Shown here piece after piece: positions 33,951-43,037 of a DNA stretch of 64,000 nt. The position numbers and the translations under genes are program-made. Origin of the DNA: Aestuariibius insulae (lineage in GTDB: Bacteria > Pseudomonadota > Alphaproteobacteria > Rhodobacterales > Rhodobacteraceae); assembly GCF_040783535.2 (NCBI RefSeq), contig NZ_JBFONW020000002.1, forward strand, positions 248,001 through 312,000, written 5' to 3'. Within the stretch, counting starts at the first letter, position 1; every line of letters starts with the position of its first letter. The notes below the pieces were generated by a model. That model was not told the origin of the DNA. It did not search any database and saw only the letters and a list, made by a program, of their open reading frames with translations.

Positions 33951-35468
33951 ATGCAACGCATGCTCCGCCTGCCGTTCTTTGTGCTCCTGATGGGGTTGGC
34001 GGCGATCGCCATGATGATCCCCGCGATCCATGCCTATGGCTTGCGCGACTACGACACCTCCCGCAGCTTTCTCTATGCGGCGATCCTTCTGGGGCTCCTG
34101 ACAAGCCTAATCGGCGTCGCCATGTCGAACTATGCGCCCCCTAATGTGGCGCGCTCACAGCTTCTGTCGCTTCTGGCGGCGTTCATCGCACTGCCGGTCT
34201 TTCTGGCGGTCCCTTTCTACGAAGCCCTTGGAAACACGCGCTTTCTCAATGCGTGGTTCGAAATGGTCTCCTCGATCACCACGACGGGCGCGACGCTCTA
34301 CGACGCGCCCGGCCGCCTACCGCCGTCCCTGCACCTCTGGCGCGCGCTCGTCGGCTGGCTCGGCGGCTTTCTGATCTGGAGCACCGCCATTGCCATCTTC
34401 GCCCCGATGAATCTCGGCGGATTCGAGATCCGCGCCACTGCCGAAGTGGGCGAGGGCGCCCGCCGCTACGAGCAGATCGCCCGCATCGCCGACCCGTCCG
34501 AGCGCCTGACCCGTTATTCCATCAAGCTCGCCCCGATCTACGGTCTGCTGACCCTCGCGCTCTGCATCTCGCTTCTTCTGTCCGGAGAACGCCCGCTCGT
34601 CGCGATTTGCCACGCCATGTCCACGCTCGCGACCTCTGGCATCTCCCCCACCGGCGGCCTGATCCGCGCCGAAGCAGGCCTTCCGGGAGAGATCGCGATC
34701 TTCTGCTTCATGATCTTTGCCCTGTCCCGGCTGACCTTCAGTCGCGGCCTGCTGGGTGAGGATCAGACCCCCGTCTTTCAGGACCCTGAATTCCGGCTCG
34801 GCATGGGCCTTGTTCTTCTCCTCCCGACAGTCCTCTTCTTGCGCCACTGGCTTGGCTCGATCGAAGGCGTCACCCAAGGGGGCTTCGTCGCAGCACTCCA
34901 GGCGCTTTGGGGCAGTCTGTTCACCGTCCTGTCCTTCCTGACGACGACCGGTTTTGAAAGCGCCTCCTGGGATACCGCCCGGTTCTGGTCCGGGCTGGAA
35001 ACGCCGGGCCTCATCCTCGTCGGCCTCGCCCTGATCGGCGGCGGCGTCGCGACCACCGCAGGCGGCGTAAAGCTCCTGCGGATCTACGCGCTTTTGCGCC
35101 ATGGCCGCCGCGAGATCGACCGCCTGGTGCACCCGTCCTCCATCGGCGGGGCAGGGGTCACAGGCCGCCGCATCCGGCGGCAGGGCGCCTATATCGCGTG
35201 GATCTTCTTCATGCTTTTCGCTCTCTCGGTCGCCGCCGTGATGATCGCGCTATCTCTCTTCGGAGTGCAATTCGAAACCGCTCTCGTCCTCACCGTTTCG
35301 GCCCTCTCGACCACTGGCCCGCTCGCCTCTGTCGCCGGAGAGGTCCCGATTTCCTATACCGGCATACCCGATCCGGCCAAGATCGTGCTCGCCGTCGCCA
35401 TGGTGCTTGGACGGCTCGAAACCCTTGCGATCATAGCGCTCCTGAACCCTCAGGTCTGGCGGGCGTGA
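33951..35468 (+). CDS. trkH: Trk potassium uptake protein TrkH
   Basis: The 505-residue membrane protein is the potassium-conducting subunit of the Trk system. It has about ten to twelve hydrophobic segments arranged as four M1-P-M2 repeats. Pore-loop signatures include SSITTTGATLYD, STLATSGISPTGG, TTTGFES and ALSTTGPL, each with the conserved Gly of the filter. It follows trkA by five bases. A strong intrinsic terminator begins on the base after its stop, ending the operon. Confidence 0.95.
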   Translation: MQRMLRLPFFVLLMGLAAIAMMIPAIHAYGLRDYDTSRSFLYAAILLGLLTSLIGVAMSNYAPPNVARSQLLSLLAAFIALPVFLAVPFYEALGNTRFLNAWFEMVSSITTTGATLYDAPGRLPPSLHLWRALVGWLGGFLIWSTAIAIFAPMNLGGFEIRATAEVGEGARRYEQIARIADPSERLTRYSIKLAPIYGLLTLALCISLLLSGERPLVAICHAMSTLATSGISPTGGLIRAEAGLPGEIAIFCFMIFALSRLTFSRGLLGEDQTPVFQDPEFRLGMGLVLLLPTVLFLRHWLGSIEGVTQGGFVAALQALWGSLFTVLSFLTTTGFESASWDTARFWSGLETPGLILVGLALIGGGVATTAGGVKLLRIYALLRHGRREIDRLVHPSSIGGAGVTGRRIRRQGAYIAWIFFMLFALSVAAVMIALSLFGVQFETALVLTVSALSTTGPLASVAGEVPISYTGIPDPAKIVLAVAMVLGRLETLAIIALLNPQVWRA

Positions 35469-35505
35469 CTATCCGCTCCAACATGCGGATAGCATTTGCT
35501 TTTTT
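35469..35505 (+). terminator. Rho-independent terminator after trkH
   Basis: CTATCCGC (35469-35476) pairs perfectly with GCGGATAG (35485-35492) around an 8-base loop, followed by CATTTG and a run of six T (35500-35505). It starts directly after the trkH TGA and separates the ntr/trk run from hfq. Confidence 0.85.
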
Positions 35506-35612
35506 GGCTGGAATCTCATTTGACCCCACGACATAGTGCCCGAGTTGTCGACGTTCGGCCGATCCGCGGCCCGCAAGAGCAAAAGACTGAATAAAACGGG
35601 GGTTTTTCAGAC

Positions 35613-35846
35613 ATGGCGAGTGATAAACAGAACCTGCAGGACGCGTTTTTGAACCATGTCAGGAAGGTTAAGGTCCCGGTCACCATCTTCCTGATCAACG
35701 GGGTGAAACTTCAGGGAGTGATCACATGGTTCGACAACTTTTGCGTGCTTTTGCGCCGGGACGGGCAGTCCCAGCTCGTCTATAAACATGCAATCTCCAC
35801 GATCATGCCCTCCCAGCCAATCAACCTCTATGACGGGGAAGAATAG
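35613..35846 (+). CDS. hfq: RNA chaperone Hfq
   Basis: The 77-residue Sm-like protein forms a hexamer that pairs small RNAs with mRNAs. The Sm1 motif is VTIFLINGVKLQGVI and the Sm2 motif has YKHAISTI, with the Lys-His pair for U-rich RNA binding. The N-terminal QNLQDAFLNHVR helix is standard and the C-terminal tail is short, as usual in alphaproteobacteria. It has its own upstream region after the trkH terminator and is followed within a few bases by hflX, the classical partner. Confidence 0.97.
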   Translation: MASDKQNLQDAFLNHVRKVKVPVTIFLINGVKLQGVITWFDNFCVLLRRDGQSQLVYKHAISTIMPSQPINLYDGEE

Positions 35847-35849
35847 GTC

Positions 35850-37136
35850 CTGACGGAAGATCCAAGGGACAGACGCGCGCAGCCCACCCGGGCCGTCGTA
35901 CTCCATCCCGATATCCGAACCGATGAGCGCAGGCGTCCCCCGGGACCCGCGCTTGAAGAGGCCGTTGCGCTCGCGGCCGCCTTGCCCGATCTCGTCGTGG
36001 CCGGGGCCGAAGTCGTGCGCCTGCCCAAACCCCATCCCGGCCTGCTTTTCGGGACCGGCAAGATCGAAGAGCTCAAGCAGGCTCTCTATGACGCCGAGGC
36101 AGAGCTTGTCCTGATCGACGGCCCCGTGAGCCCGGTCCAGCAGCGCAATCTAGAACGCGAATGGAAGGTCAAACTCCTCGACCGGACGGGCCTCATCCTC
36201 GAGATCTTCTCGGATCGCGCCCGCACCCGCGAAGGTGTCCTGCAGGTCGAAATGGCCGCGCTCTCCTATCAACGCACCCGTCTTGTTCGCGCGTGGACCC
36301 ATCTTGAACGCCAGCGCGGCGGCCTCGGTTTCGTCGGCGGCCCCGGCGAAACCCAGATCGAGGCGGACCGCCGCGCCATCGATGATCAGCTGGGTCGCCT
36401 GCGCAAGCAGCTGGCCAAGGTCGAAAAGACCCGCGCGCTGCACCGCGCCGCCCGCGCCAAGGTGCCGTTCCCGATCGTTGCCCTTGTCGGTTACACGAAT
36501 GCAGGCAAATCCACGCTCTTCAACCGGCTGACAGGGGCCGAGGTGATGGCCAAGGACATGCTCTTTGCCACGCTCGACCCCACCATGCGCCGGATCGAGC
36601 TGCCCAACTCGGACGAGGTGATCCTTTCTGACACGGTAGGCTTCATCTCTGACCTGCCGACCGAGCTTGTCGCCGCCTTCCGCGCCACTCTCGAAGAGGT
36701 CACCGCCGCCGATCTCATCCTGCATGTCCGCGATATTAGCCACGACGAAACAGAGGCGCAGGCAAGGGATGTCGCAGGCATTCTCTCTAGTCTCGGCATC
36801 GCCGAGGGCACCCCGCAGATCGAGGTTTGGAACAAGATCGATCTGCTGGATGCCGAAGATCGCGCCATTCTCGAAACCCGAGCAGAGCGCTCCGAAGATG
36901 TCGCTCTCCTGTCGGCCGTCACCGGCGAAGGACTGGATGCGCTGCTTTCCGATATCTCCGCTAAGTTGCGGGCACCCGAGATGGCTGAAACTTTGCATCT
37001 GACCTATCCGGAAGGCCGGGCGCTGGCTTGGCTTCACGAAGAGGGCGTCGTGCTTGAAGAACGGGCAGGCGAAGCGGGTTGGGATATCGATGTGCGCTGG
37101 ACCCAGCGCCAGAAAGACCGCTTCGACACGCTCTAG
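35850..37136 (+). CDS. hflX: GTPase HflX, apparent CTG start
   Basis: The 428-residue GTPase binds the 50S subunit and rescues stalled ribosomes. The GTP-binding domain has GYTNAGKSTLFNRLTG (P-loop), DTVGFI and NKID; the N-terminal domain has PKPHPGLLFGTGKIEEL and the conserved GGPGETQIEADRR. The frame is open from the hfq stop, but between there and a TTG at 35982 it has no ATG, GTG or TTG. Starting at 35982 would remove the conserved TRAVVLHPDI segment. The CTG at 35850, three bases after the hfq stop, is therefore the likely start, reached by translational coupling. Confidence 0.9.
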   Translation: MTEDPRDRRAQPTRAVVLHPDIRTDERRRPPGPALEEAVALAAALPDLVVAGAEVVRLPKPHPGLLFGTGKIEELKQALYDAEAELVLIDGPVSPVQQRNLEREWKVKLLDRTGLILEIFSDRARTREGVLQVEMAALSYQRTRLVRAWTHLERQRGGLGFVGGPGETQIEADRRAIDDQLGRLRKQLAKVEKTRALHRAARAKVPFPIVALVGYTNAGKSTLFNRLTGAEVMAKDMLFATLDPTMRRIELPNSDEVILSDTVGFISDLPTELVAAFRATLEEVTAADLILHVRDISHDETEAQARDVAGILSSLGIAEGTPQIEVWNKIDLLDAEDRAILETRAERSEDVALLSAVTGEGLDALLSDISAKLRAPEMAETLHLTYPEGRALAWLHEEGVVLEERAGEAGWDIDVRWTQRQKDRFDTL

Positions 37137-37930
37137 GCGATCCGCTCCATGGCCGCCGGTGCAAACTCGTCCTGATTGGCGGCCCTCAACAGACCCGCAT
37201 CCCACATCGCGAGTTGCGCGCGTCCTTCTTCCTTGGCCCTGTAAAGCGCCAGATCGGCCCGGTGCATCACATCCGTGAACGAGACATCGGGCGTCTTTTG
37301 CACGCCGCCGATCGACAGCGTGACCTGAATGGGGTGCGCCTCGTCCCCGTGAGTGACATAAATCGGGTCGGTCAGACGCTCTCCAATGCCAGAGGCTTCG
37401 ATCGCGGAAAGACCGGGCAGAAACAGCGCGAATTCCTCCCCGCCGATCCGGCCCACGACATCGGTCTTTCGCAAAACGGATCTAAGCCGGTCCGCAATCG
37501 CAACCAGCGCATCGTCCCCGATCTGGTGTCCATGCGTGTCGTTGATCGCCTTGAAATGATCCGCATCGATGATGAACAGCACGCCGCTGCGGTTCGCCTC
37601 GAACGCCTTTTCCACCTTCTTGAAAAACGAGCGTCGATTGGGCAGCTCCGTCAGCATATCGGTCGCTGCGATCACCTTCATCTCTCTTTGAAGCTTGTCG
37701 AGATAGGTGATCACGTAGAATGCGAGGATGATAAACGGCAGCGACGCGGTCAGCGTCAGTAAGGACCGTTTCCAGATCGGCATGTAGAACGGACCATGCA
37801 GCGTGATCTCAACAAGCAGCGCCACCCCGTTGATCTGCATAAAGAAAAAGAGGCCTTTCCAGACAGCCTCGAACGGCGTGCGGACAGCTAGGAGAAAGAT
37901 CAAGATGCGCACTGAACAAAACCCGAACAA
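37133..37930 (-). CDS. membrane-anchored diguanylate cyclase (GGDEF)
   Basis: The product (up to 265 residues) makes cyclic di-GMP from GTP. Two or three hydrophobic segments occupy residues 1-75, then the GGDEF domain follows with DMLTELPNRRSFF, IDADHFKAINDTHGHQIGDDAL and the active-site GGEEF, a catalytically competent variant. No clear RxxD inhibitory site is seen just before GGEEF. The start is uncertain: TTG 37930, an in-frame GTG seven codons in, or ATG 37840 that would remove the first membrane segment. Its stop shares CTAG with the stop of hflX. Confidence 0.85.
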   Translation of the reverse strand: MFGFCSVRILIFLLAVRTPFEAVWKGLFFFMQINGVALLVEITLHGPFYMPIWKRSLLTLTASLPFIILAFYVITYLDKLQREMKVIAATDMLTELPNRRSFFKKVEKAFEANRSGVLFIIDADHFKAINDTHGHQIGDDALVAIADRLRSVLRKTDVVGRIGGEEFALFLPGLSAIEASGIGERLTDPIYVTHGDEAHPIQVTLSIGGVQKTPDVSFTDVMHRADLALYRAKEEGRAQLAMWDAGLLRAANQDEFAPAAMERIA

Positions 37931-37969
37931 CTGGTCAGCTCGGGTTACGCGAGAAGTGTTAACAATCTG

Positions 37970-40450
37970 CTAACGATCATCCGCGACGGGCCGTAAAATC
38001 GTCGTTCCCACCGATGCGGCCCGCGCCAGATCCGGGTCGAGCGACATCGGGATATATTCGCCCCGGCGCCAAAGCTCCCCGAGATCGTCGTAATGGCGGC
38101 TCAGCGGATGCCCCGACTGCCCGGTTGAGATGATAAAGACCGAACTGTCGGGATCGGCAAAGTCATAAACCCCCCGATACCCCGCCCCATGCACATTGTA
38201 GAACGGATGCTCGCCGCTCCCCGCCGTCCGGCCGCGCAGCAGCGTATTGTCCCCGCCCGAAGTGCTTTGCCGGATATTAACGAACCACCGTAGGATCGGC
38301 GTCTCACCCAAAACCGGGTGGTCGTGCGTCGCGGTATGCGCATCCCCCCAGCGCAGGCTCTCCAGCGAGGTGCCATAGGTCTCGCCAACCCAAATCAGCG
38401 CATCGTCGAGCGCCTGCCGCGCGATCTCCGGGCAGGTCTCGACCCGCGCGGATTGCACGACATCGCACCAGGCCGATGCACCTCCGGTGTCGCGAAAGAC
38501 CCGCTCGATGAAAAGCGGCTGAACATGCGTGTATTCGCGCGCGACAGGGCCCAGCTCGTCCCGGATCAGCCGCTCCTGCAGGAACCGGATCCAGGCCGCA
38601 TAGAGCAGCGGCTCAGGCAAATGCTCGTTCATCTCGCCGTTCCAGTTGCCCAAAAGCTCAAGCGCCCTCTGGCGCATGCGCTCGGGCGTTCCGTCTGGTG
38701 CGGCATCTCCTGTAAACCACAAATCCGCCCCGATCAGCGGAAGCAGCGACCGCGCGGTGAAGCTGACCGTATCCAGCTGCGCCTCGATAAAGCTCTCGCG
38801 CGTATGAACCCGCCGCATCTGCATCAAACGGGACCAGCGATTAACCCTCTGCGTATCGCCGTACCGAAAGCTGATATGGTTGGGAAACGGACGGTTCACG
38901 ACCATGTTGTTGGTATTCCCGAGAATCCCCTCCTCGGGATCGACGAATTCCGGGGCATCGGCGTAGTCAAGCATCCCGTCCCACCGGTTCTGCTCCAGCC
39001 AGCCCCGGGACGGAATCCGGCCCTGGCTTTGATGATCCTCGCGCCGCCGCGGCATGATCCCGATGGTCTTGAGCGCGATGCCGCCCGGATCCGACAGGGT
39101 GAGATTTTGGGACGGCGCAATATAAAGCTCAGACGCCGCCACGCCGTCCTCGACGCTTCGAGCCGACATCAAACGGCGGGCGGCGGTCAGCGACGTGTCG
39201 TCCGGCGACAAAGCTGTCCAGGCCATCGACATCACATGCCCTTCAGGCGTCACGAGACCGCTATCGTAGGTCTCCGCAGGCAGAACGGGTCCGTTCTCCG
39301 TCCAACGCAACCGCAAAGTGCGCGCCGGAGCATCCTTTATCTGGACGATGCTGTCGCGGGTGACGAAGGGCTTGAACCCGTCGGGGGTGAGATATTCGTT
39401 CGGATTATCGGGATTGAGCCGTTCGATATACAGATCCTGATCGTCGAGATAACTTGTCGTCAGACCCCAGCCCAGGTTCGCGCTGCGGCCGCTCAGAACG
39501 ACCGGAACGCCGGGGATAGTGCCTCCGATGACCCCGCCCGTCTCGAGCTCGAGCCGCGCCAGGAACCAGAAGGACGGCGCCGTCAGCTGAAGGTGAGGAT
39601 CGTTTGCAAGAAGGGTCGCCCCCGCCGCCGATCGGTCAGGCGCGGCTGTCCAGGCATTCGAGGCGCCCGCCAGCTCCAAGGGCCGAACAGGAGACAAGGC
39701 ATCGACAGGATCCGAAGCGGCGGCTGCGTAGCGGGGCAGGGACGTCATCCAGTCCGTTCTCTCCGGCGGGGGCGGGGCTGCGACAATCCCGTCGCCAGGC
39801 ATTTCAGGAAGAATATCGTGGAGCCGTTCCGGCGGCACCAAAAGCTGAGTGCGCGCCCGCAGAACCTCATGGCTGCCATGGCTGGCCAACTGCAGGGCCA
39901 TCAGCTTGATGATGGCGATGCTATCCGCGTCCTGCCAGGGCGAAATCGGATGGCTGAAAAGCCACATCTCCGGCGCGCCGCGACCTCTTGCGCCTGCATT
40001 GACCTCGCCGATCCAGGCATTCACCCCAGCGGCATAGGCGCTCAGCATATCGCGCGTCTCGGGGCTTTGATCTTCGACCGAAGCCACTGAAATGCGGTAA
40101 AGATCAAGCCGTCGCAGCAGATTGTCGATCTCGAACGTCCGCTCTCCGAAGAGCTCGCTCAGACGCCCCTGCGCGGTGCGCCGCAGCATCGTCATCTGCC
40201 AAAGCCGGTCCTGCGCATGGGCAAAGCCTAGTGCAAAGAACACATCCGCATCCGAGGCGCCGAAGATATGCGGCACATTCGCGTTGTCGCGAACGATCTC
40301 GACCTCAGCTCCGATCCCCGCCACCTCCAGATCCGCGCTGTAATCGGGAAGGGACCGGGAGGCGAAGAAGTAGACCAGCGCGAGCGCTCCGACCGCCAGG
40401 ACGACCAGACCGGTGGCAAAACGTAGAAGCCAGCGGAAAAGCGTGACCAT
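37970..40450 (-). CDS. penicillin acylase family protein
   Basis: The 826-residue N-terminal nucleophile hydrolase belongs to the S45 family, which includes penicillin G acylases and acyl-homoserine lactone acylases. A single hydrophobic segment (about residues 6-30) targets it to the periplasm. The precursor would be cut before Ser264 in AGA|SNAW, giving the catalytic N-terminal Ser of the beta chain. The alpha part has the RDNANVPHIFG and FALGFAHAQDRLWQM motifs. The ATG at 40450 has AAAGG about 9 bases upstream; upstream codons in frame are not needed. Substrate unknown; quorum-quenching is one possibility. Confidence 0.9.
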   Translation of the reverse strand: MVTLFRWLLRFATGLVVLAVGALALVYFFASRSLPDYSADLEVAGIGAEVEIVRDNANVPHIFGASDADVFFALGFAHAQDRLWQMTMLRRTAQGRLSELFGERTFEIDNLLRRLDLYRISVASVEDQSPETRDMLSAYAAGVNAWIGEVNAGARGRGAPEMWLFSHPISPWQDADSIAIIKLMALQLASHGSHEVLRARTQLLVPPERLHDILPEMPGDGIVAAPPPPERTDWMTSLPRYAAAASDPVDALSPVRPLELAGASNAWTAAPDRSAAGATLLANDPHLQLTAPSFWFLARLELETGGVIGGTIPGVPVVLSGRSANLGWGLTTSYLDDQDLYIERLNPDNPNEYLTPDGFKPFVTRDSIVQIKDAPARTLRLRWTENGPVLPAETYDSGLVTPEGHVMSMAWTALSPDDTSLTAARRLMSARSVEDGVAASELYIAPSQNLTLSDPGGIALKTIGIMPRRREDHQSQGRIPSRGWLEQNRWDGMLDYADAPEFVDPEEGILGNTNNMVVNRPFPNHISFRYGDTQRVNRWSRLMQMRRVHTRESFIEAQLDTVSFTARSLLPLIGADLWFTGDAAPDGTPERMRQRALELLGNWNGEMNEHLPEPLLYAAWIRFLQERLIRDELGPVAREYTHVQPLFIERVFRDTGGASAWCDVVQSARVETCPEIARQALDDALIWVGETYGTSLESLRWGDAHTATHDHPVLGETPILRWFVNIRQSTSGGDNTLLRGRTAGSGEHPFYNVHGAGYRGVYDFADPDSSVFIISTGQSGHPLSRHYDDLGELWRRGEYIPMSLDPDLARAASVGTTILRPVADDR

Positions 40451-40545
40451 GGGCAGGACCTTTGATTGATTAGACAGGCGGTTGACCGCAAGAGCGGGGC
40501 CGATAGGGTCGCTTTCTAATTTCGGACGGAGCAAGGAGCAACCGC

Positions 40546-41418
40546 ATGGCACGCATCGCATTTCTGGGACTTGGCGTCATGGGCGCCCCTATGGCGGGCC
40601 ATCTTGCGGCTGCCGGTCACGAGGTCACCGTTTACAACCGAACGACAGAGAAAGCGCTCGATTGGACGAAGGCGCATGAGGGAGAGATGGCGCACAGCCC
40701 GGCCGACGCCGCCAAGGGCAAGGATTTCGTCATGGCCTGCGTTGGAAACGACGACGATCTGCGCTCGGTCTGCCTAGGCGAGACTGGCGCCTTCAGTGCG
40801 ATGTCTCCGGGAACGGTCTTTGTCGATCACACCACGGTTTCGGCAGCCGTCACGCGTGAGCTTTATGCTGCGGCCGATGAACGACAGATCAGCTTTGTCG
40901 ACGCCCCGATCTCGGGCGGGCAGGCTGGGGCGGAGACCGCGCAGCTTTCGGTCATGTGTGGAGGCGACCAAGGGGCCTATGACCGCGCAGAAGCTATCAT
41001 AGGGACCTATGCAAAGATCTGCCGACGCCTTGGTCCCAGCGGCGCAGGGCAGATGACGAAGATGTGCAACCAGATCGCGATAGCCGGTCTGGTCCAAGGC
41101 CTCTCCGAAGCGTTGGCGTTTGCAGAGGTCGCCGGCCTTGACGGCCGCGCAGTGGTTGAAGTCATCTCCCAGGGCGCCGCTGGCAGTTGGCAAATGGTAA
41201 ATCGGCACGAGACAATGCTGGACGGTAAGTTCGATCATGGCTTTGCGGTCGACTGGATGCGCAAGGATCTCGGGATTTGCTTGGACGCGGCGGATGAACT
41301 CGGTGCCTCGCTCCCGGTCACGGCGCTAGTCGATCAGTTCTACAAGGACGTCCAACGCATGGATGGCGGCCGATGGGACACATCCTCCCTGATCGAGCGG
41401 TTGCGCAAGCCCGATTGA
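40546..41418 (+). CDS. beta-hydroxyacid dehydrogenase, 3-hydroxyisobutyrate dehydrogenase family
   Basis: The 290-residue NAD(P)-dependent enzyme has the N-terminal Rossmann motif FLGLGVMGAPMAGHLAAAGH, the substrate-site DAPISGGQAGAE and the catalytic Lys in GAGQMTKMCNQ. These define the family of 3-hydroxyisobutyrate, tartronate semialdehyde and related dehydrogenases. The VYNRTTEKA turn (Asn-Arg after the second strand) suggests NADP preference. It is divergent from the penicillin acylase gene with 95 bases between. No valine catabolism genes are adjacent, so the substrate is open. Confidence 0.88.
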   Translation: MARIAFLGLGVMGAPMAGHLAAAGHEVTVYNRTTEKALDWTKAHEGEMAHSPADAAKGKDFVMACVGNDDDLRSVCLGETGAFSAMSPGTVFVDHTTVSAAVTRELYAAADERQISFVDAPISGGQAGAETAQLSVMCGGDQGAYDRAEAIIGTYAKICRRLGPSGAGQMTKMCNQIAIAGLVQGLSEALAFAEVAGLDGRAVVEVISQGAAGSWQMVNRHETMLDGKFDHGFAVDWMRKDLGICLDAADELGASLPVTALVDQFYKDVQRMDGGRWDTSSLIERLRKPD

Positions 41419-41427
41419 TCTAAAGGA

Positions 41428-41440
41428 GCGGCTGCGCCGC
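41428..41440 (+). terminator. hairpin after the dehydrogenase gene
   Basis: GCGGC-TGC-GCCGC begins nine bases after the stop and is followed by a T-rich ATTTCATCTTTT. It is a plausible intrinsic terminator with a short stem. Confidence 0.5.
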
Positions 41441-41511
41441 ATTTCATCTTTTGTCGGCGCCCAGTCGATCTGGACTTCATAACCTGTCCGCTCGCCGCTT
41501 TTTCGATCTGA

Positions 41512-41555
41512 CTGGGGCGCCACCCCAGACCCCGAGGTATTTTCAGCAAGATGAG
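41512..41555 (+). repeat. Rhodobacterales-type intergenic repeat, copy A
   Basis: A hairpin CTGGGG-CGCCA-CCCCAG (41512-41528) is followed by the block GAGGTATTTTCAGCAAGATG ending AG (41534-41555). Copy B at 41683-41733 has the same layout on the other strand. Similar elements are common between genes in this order; that statement is from memory. Confidence 0.7.
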
Positions 41556-41661
41556 GTAAGAACTTATTAAGATTAATACCCGAACGTTAAATCACGGAAC
41601 AGGCTGAGGAGCCGATGGCCGTGCAAGGTGAGGACGATGGCACTTCGCGACCGCTCTCCCC

Positions 41662-41694
41662 GGGCAAGATGGGGCATATATCCTCATCTTGCCC
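41662..41694. other. 10 bp stem-loop overlapping repeat copy B
   Basis: GGGCAAGATG (41662-41671) and CATCTTGCCC (41685-41694) pair perfectly across a 13-base loop. The right arm is part of the conserved block of repeat copy B, and the left arm looks like a partial third copy of its GCAAGATG end. Confidence 0.6.
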
Positions 41695-41733
41695 TAAATA
41701 CCTCCGCCGGAGGCAAGGGGGCAGCGCCCCCTT
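41683..41733 (-). repeat. Rhodobacterales-type intergenic repeat, copy B (inverted)
   Basis: On the minus strand the hairpin AAGGGGGC-GCT-GCCCCCTT (41733-41715) leads to GAGGTATTTAGGGCAAGATG ending AG (41704-41683). The block shares all positions with copy A except the three or so bases after GAGGTATTT. The hairpin lies just past the livM stop and may also terminate that operon. Confidence 0.7.
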
Positions 41734-41747
41734 CCGGACCAGCCCGG

Positions 41748-43037
41748 TCAACGCTCCGGGATCAGGCCCCTGGGTGCAAATCTCAGCACGAAGATCAGAA
41801 CAAGTCCCATCGTAAGATATCGCATATGCGGCGCTCCAGCGAGCAATCGCTCCTGAACGAGGCTTCCGTCGGGCAATCCGGCGCTGACGACACTTAGAAG
41901 CCAGCCCCCAATCGGTTCCACCTGAACCCAAAGCCACCAGATCAGGATGCCGCCCAGCACCGCTCCGAAGTTATTCCCCGAGCCACCGACGATCACCATC
42001 ACCCAGATCAGAAAGGTAAACCTGAGCGGCTGATAGGTCCCTGGGGTCAACTGCCCGTCCAGCGTCGTCATCATCGCGCCCGCCAGTCCGCAAATAGCCG
42101 AGCCGAGGATGAAGATTTGCAGATGCCGCCCCTTCACGTCCTTCCCCATCGCCTCGGCAGCGACTTCGTTGTCGCGGATCGCCCGCATCATCCGGCCCCA
42201 GGGCGATTTCAGCGCCGCCTGCGCCAGCACGAGCAAAACGATCAGGACCGCCGCAAAGAGCATCGTATAGCTCAGCTTGACCCAAAGGGAGGAGGCCAGG
42301 ATCGGCGTCAGCCCAAAGCCTTCCGCAGTCGCCACGAAGTCGGGATTGGCCTGTAATTCGACCTCGTATGGCACAGGCCTCGGAATTCCGATGACGTTCT
42401 TGACGCCCCGGCTCAACCAGTCCTCGTTCTTGAGCACAGCAATGATGATCTCTGCGATCCCAAGCGTCGCGATGGCCAGGTAATCCGCCCGCAGCCCCAG
42501 CGCCGTCTTGCCGATGATCCAGGCCGCCCCGGCTGCCAGCAGCCCGCCCGCAGGCCAGGCTATAAGAACCGGCAGCCCCAGACCGCCCAGATACCCCGTT
42601 CCCGCCGGGTTCACGGCCTCCACCGCCGCCATTCCGCCCGGCATCACTTGCCGGTAAAGGACGAACCCCGCGATCACCACGGCCACCGTTCCCCAGATCC
42701 TCCACTGCGCAGGCGCCCGTTTCCAAACGAACACCGCAGCAACGACCGTTGCCGCGCCCATGGCAAGTCCGCCCACAATCTGCCAGCCCCCAGCCGCCCA
42801 GGCCTCTGTCGTTGGCGGCATCGAGACGATCACCGCCGCCAGACCGCCCAAAGCCACGAATCCCATCACGCCGATATTGAAGAGCCCTGCGATCCCCCAT
42901 TGAAGGTTCACCCCAAGCGCCATGATCGCCGAGACGAGCCCCATATTCAGGATCAGCAGCGCCGTGTTCCAGCCCTGCATCAAGCCGGTCCCGACGATCA
43001 ACGCTCCGACCAGCAGATAAAGCCCCACGCCCCTCAT
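41748..43037 (-). CDS. livM: branched-chain amino acid-type ABC permease LivM
   Basis: The 429-residue membrane protein is one of two permease subunits of a hydrophobic-amino-acid (HAAT) ABC importer. About ten hydrophobic segments are visible. The family signature GINLQWGIAGLFNIG-like stretch (LGVNLQWGIAGLFNIGVMGF) is near residue 43, and the EAA-like loop SPWGRMMRAIRDNEVAAEAMGKDV lies at about 270-300. It is longer than E. coli LivM. The ATG overlaps the livH stop (ATGA), so the two subunits are coupled. It is the last gene of the operon. Confidence 0.93.
   Translation of the reverse strand: MRGVGLYLLVGALIVGTGLMQGWNTALLILNMGLVSAIMALGVNLQWGIAGLFNIGVMGFVALGGLAAVIVSMPPTTEAWAAGGWQIVGGLAMGAATVVAAVFVWKRAPAQWRIWGTVAVVIAGFVLYRQVMPGGMAAVEAVNPAGTGYLGGLGLPVLIAWPAGGLLAAGAAWIIGKTALGLRADYLAIATLGIAEIIIAVLKNEDWLSRGVKNVIGIPRPVPYEVELQANPDFVATAEGFGLTPILASSLWVKLSYTMLFAAVLIVLLVLAQAALKSPWGRMMRAIRDNEVAAEAMGKDVKGRHLQIFILGSAICGLAGAMMTTLDGQLTPGTYQPLRFTFLIWVMVIVGGSGNNFGAVLGGILIWWLWVQVEPIGGWLLSVVSAGLPDGSLVQERLLAGAPHMRYLTMGLVLIFVLRFAPRGLIPER

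Larger units (their letters stand above)
41419..41747. other. 329-base gene-free stretch with repeats and hairpins
   Basis: This is the only gap above 300 bases. It separates the dehydrogenase gene from the end of livM. It holds a terminator-like hairpin (GCGGC-TGC-GCCGC, 41428-41440, then ATTTCATCTTTT), two inverted copies of a composite repeat and one larger 10 bp stem-loop (41662-41694). No open reading frame in it looks coding. Confidence 0.75.

Noticed and set aside
32881..34104. 407-residue open frame on the minus strand
   Set aside because: Antisense to trkA and the start of trkH, both well supported.
38318..40090. 590-residue open frame on the plus strand
   Set aside because: Antisense to the penicillin acylase gene, which has all catalytic motifs.
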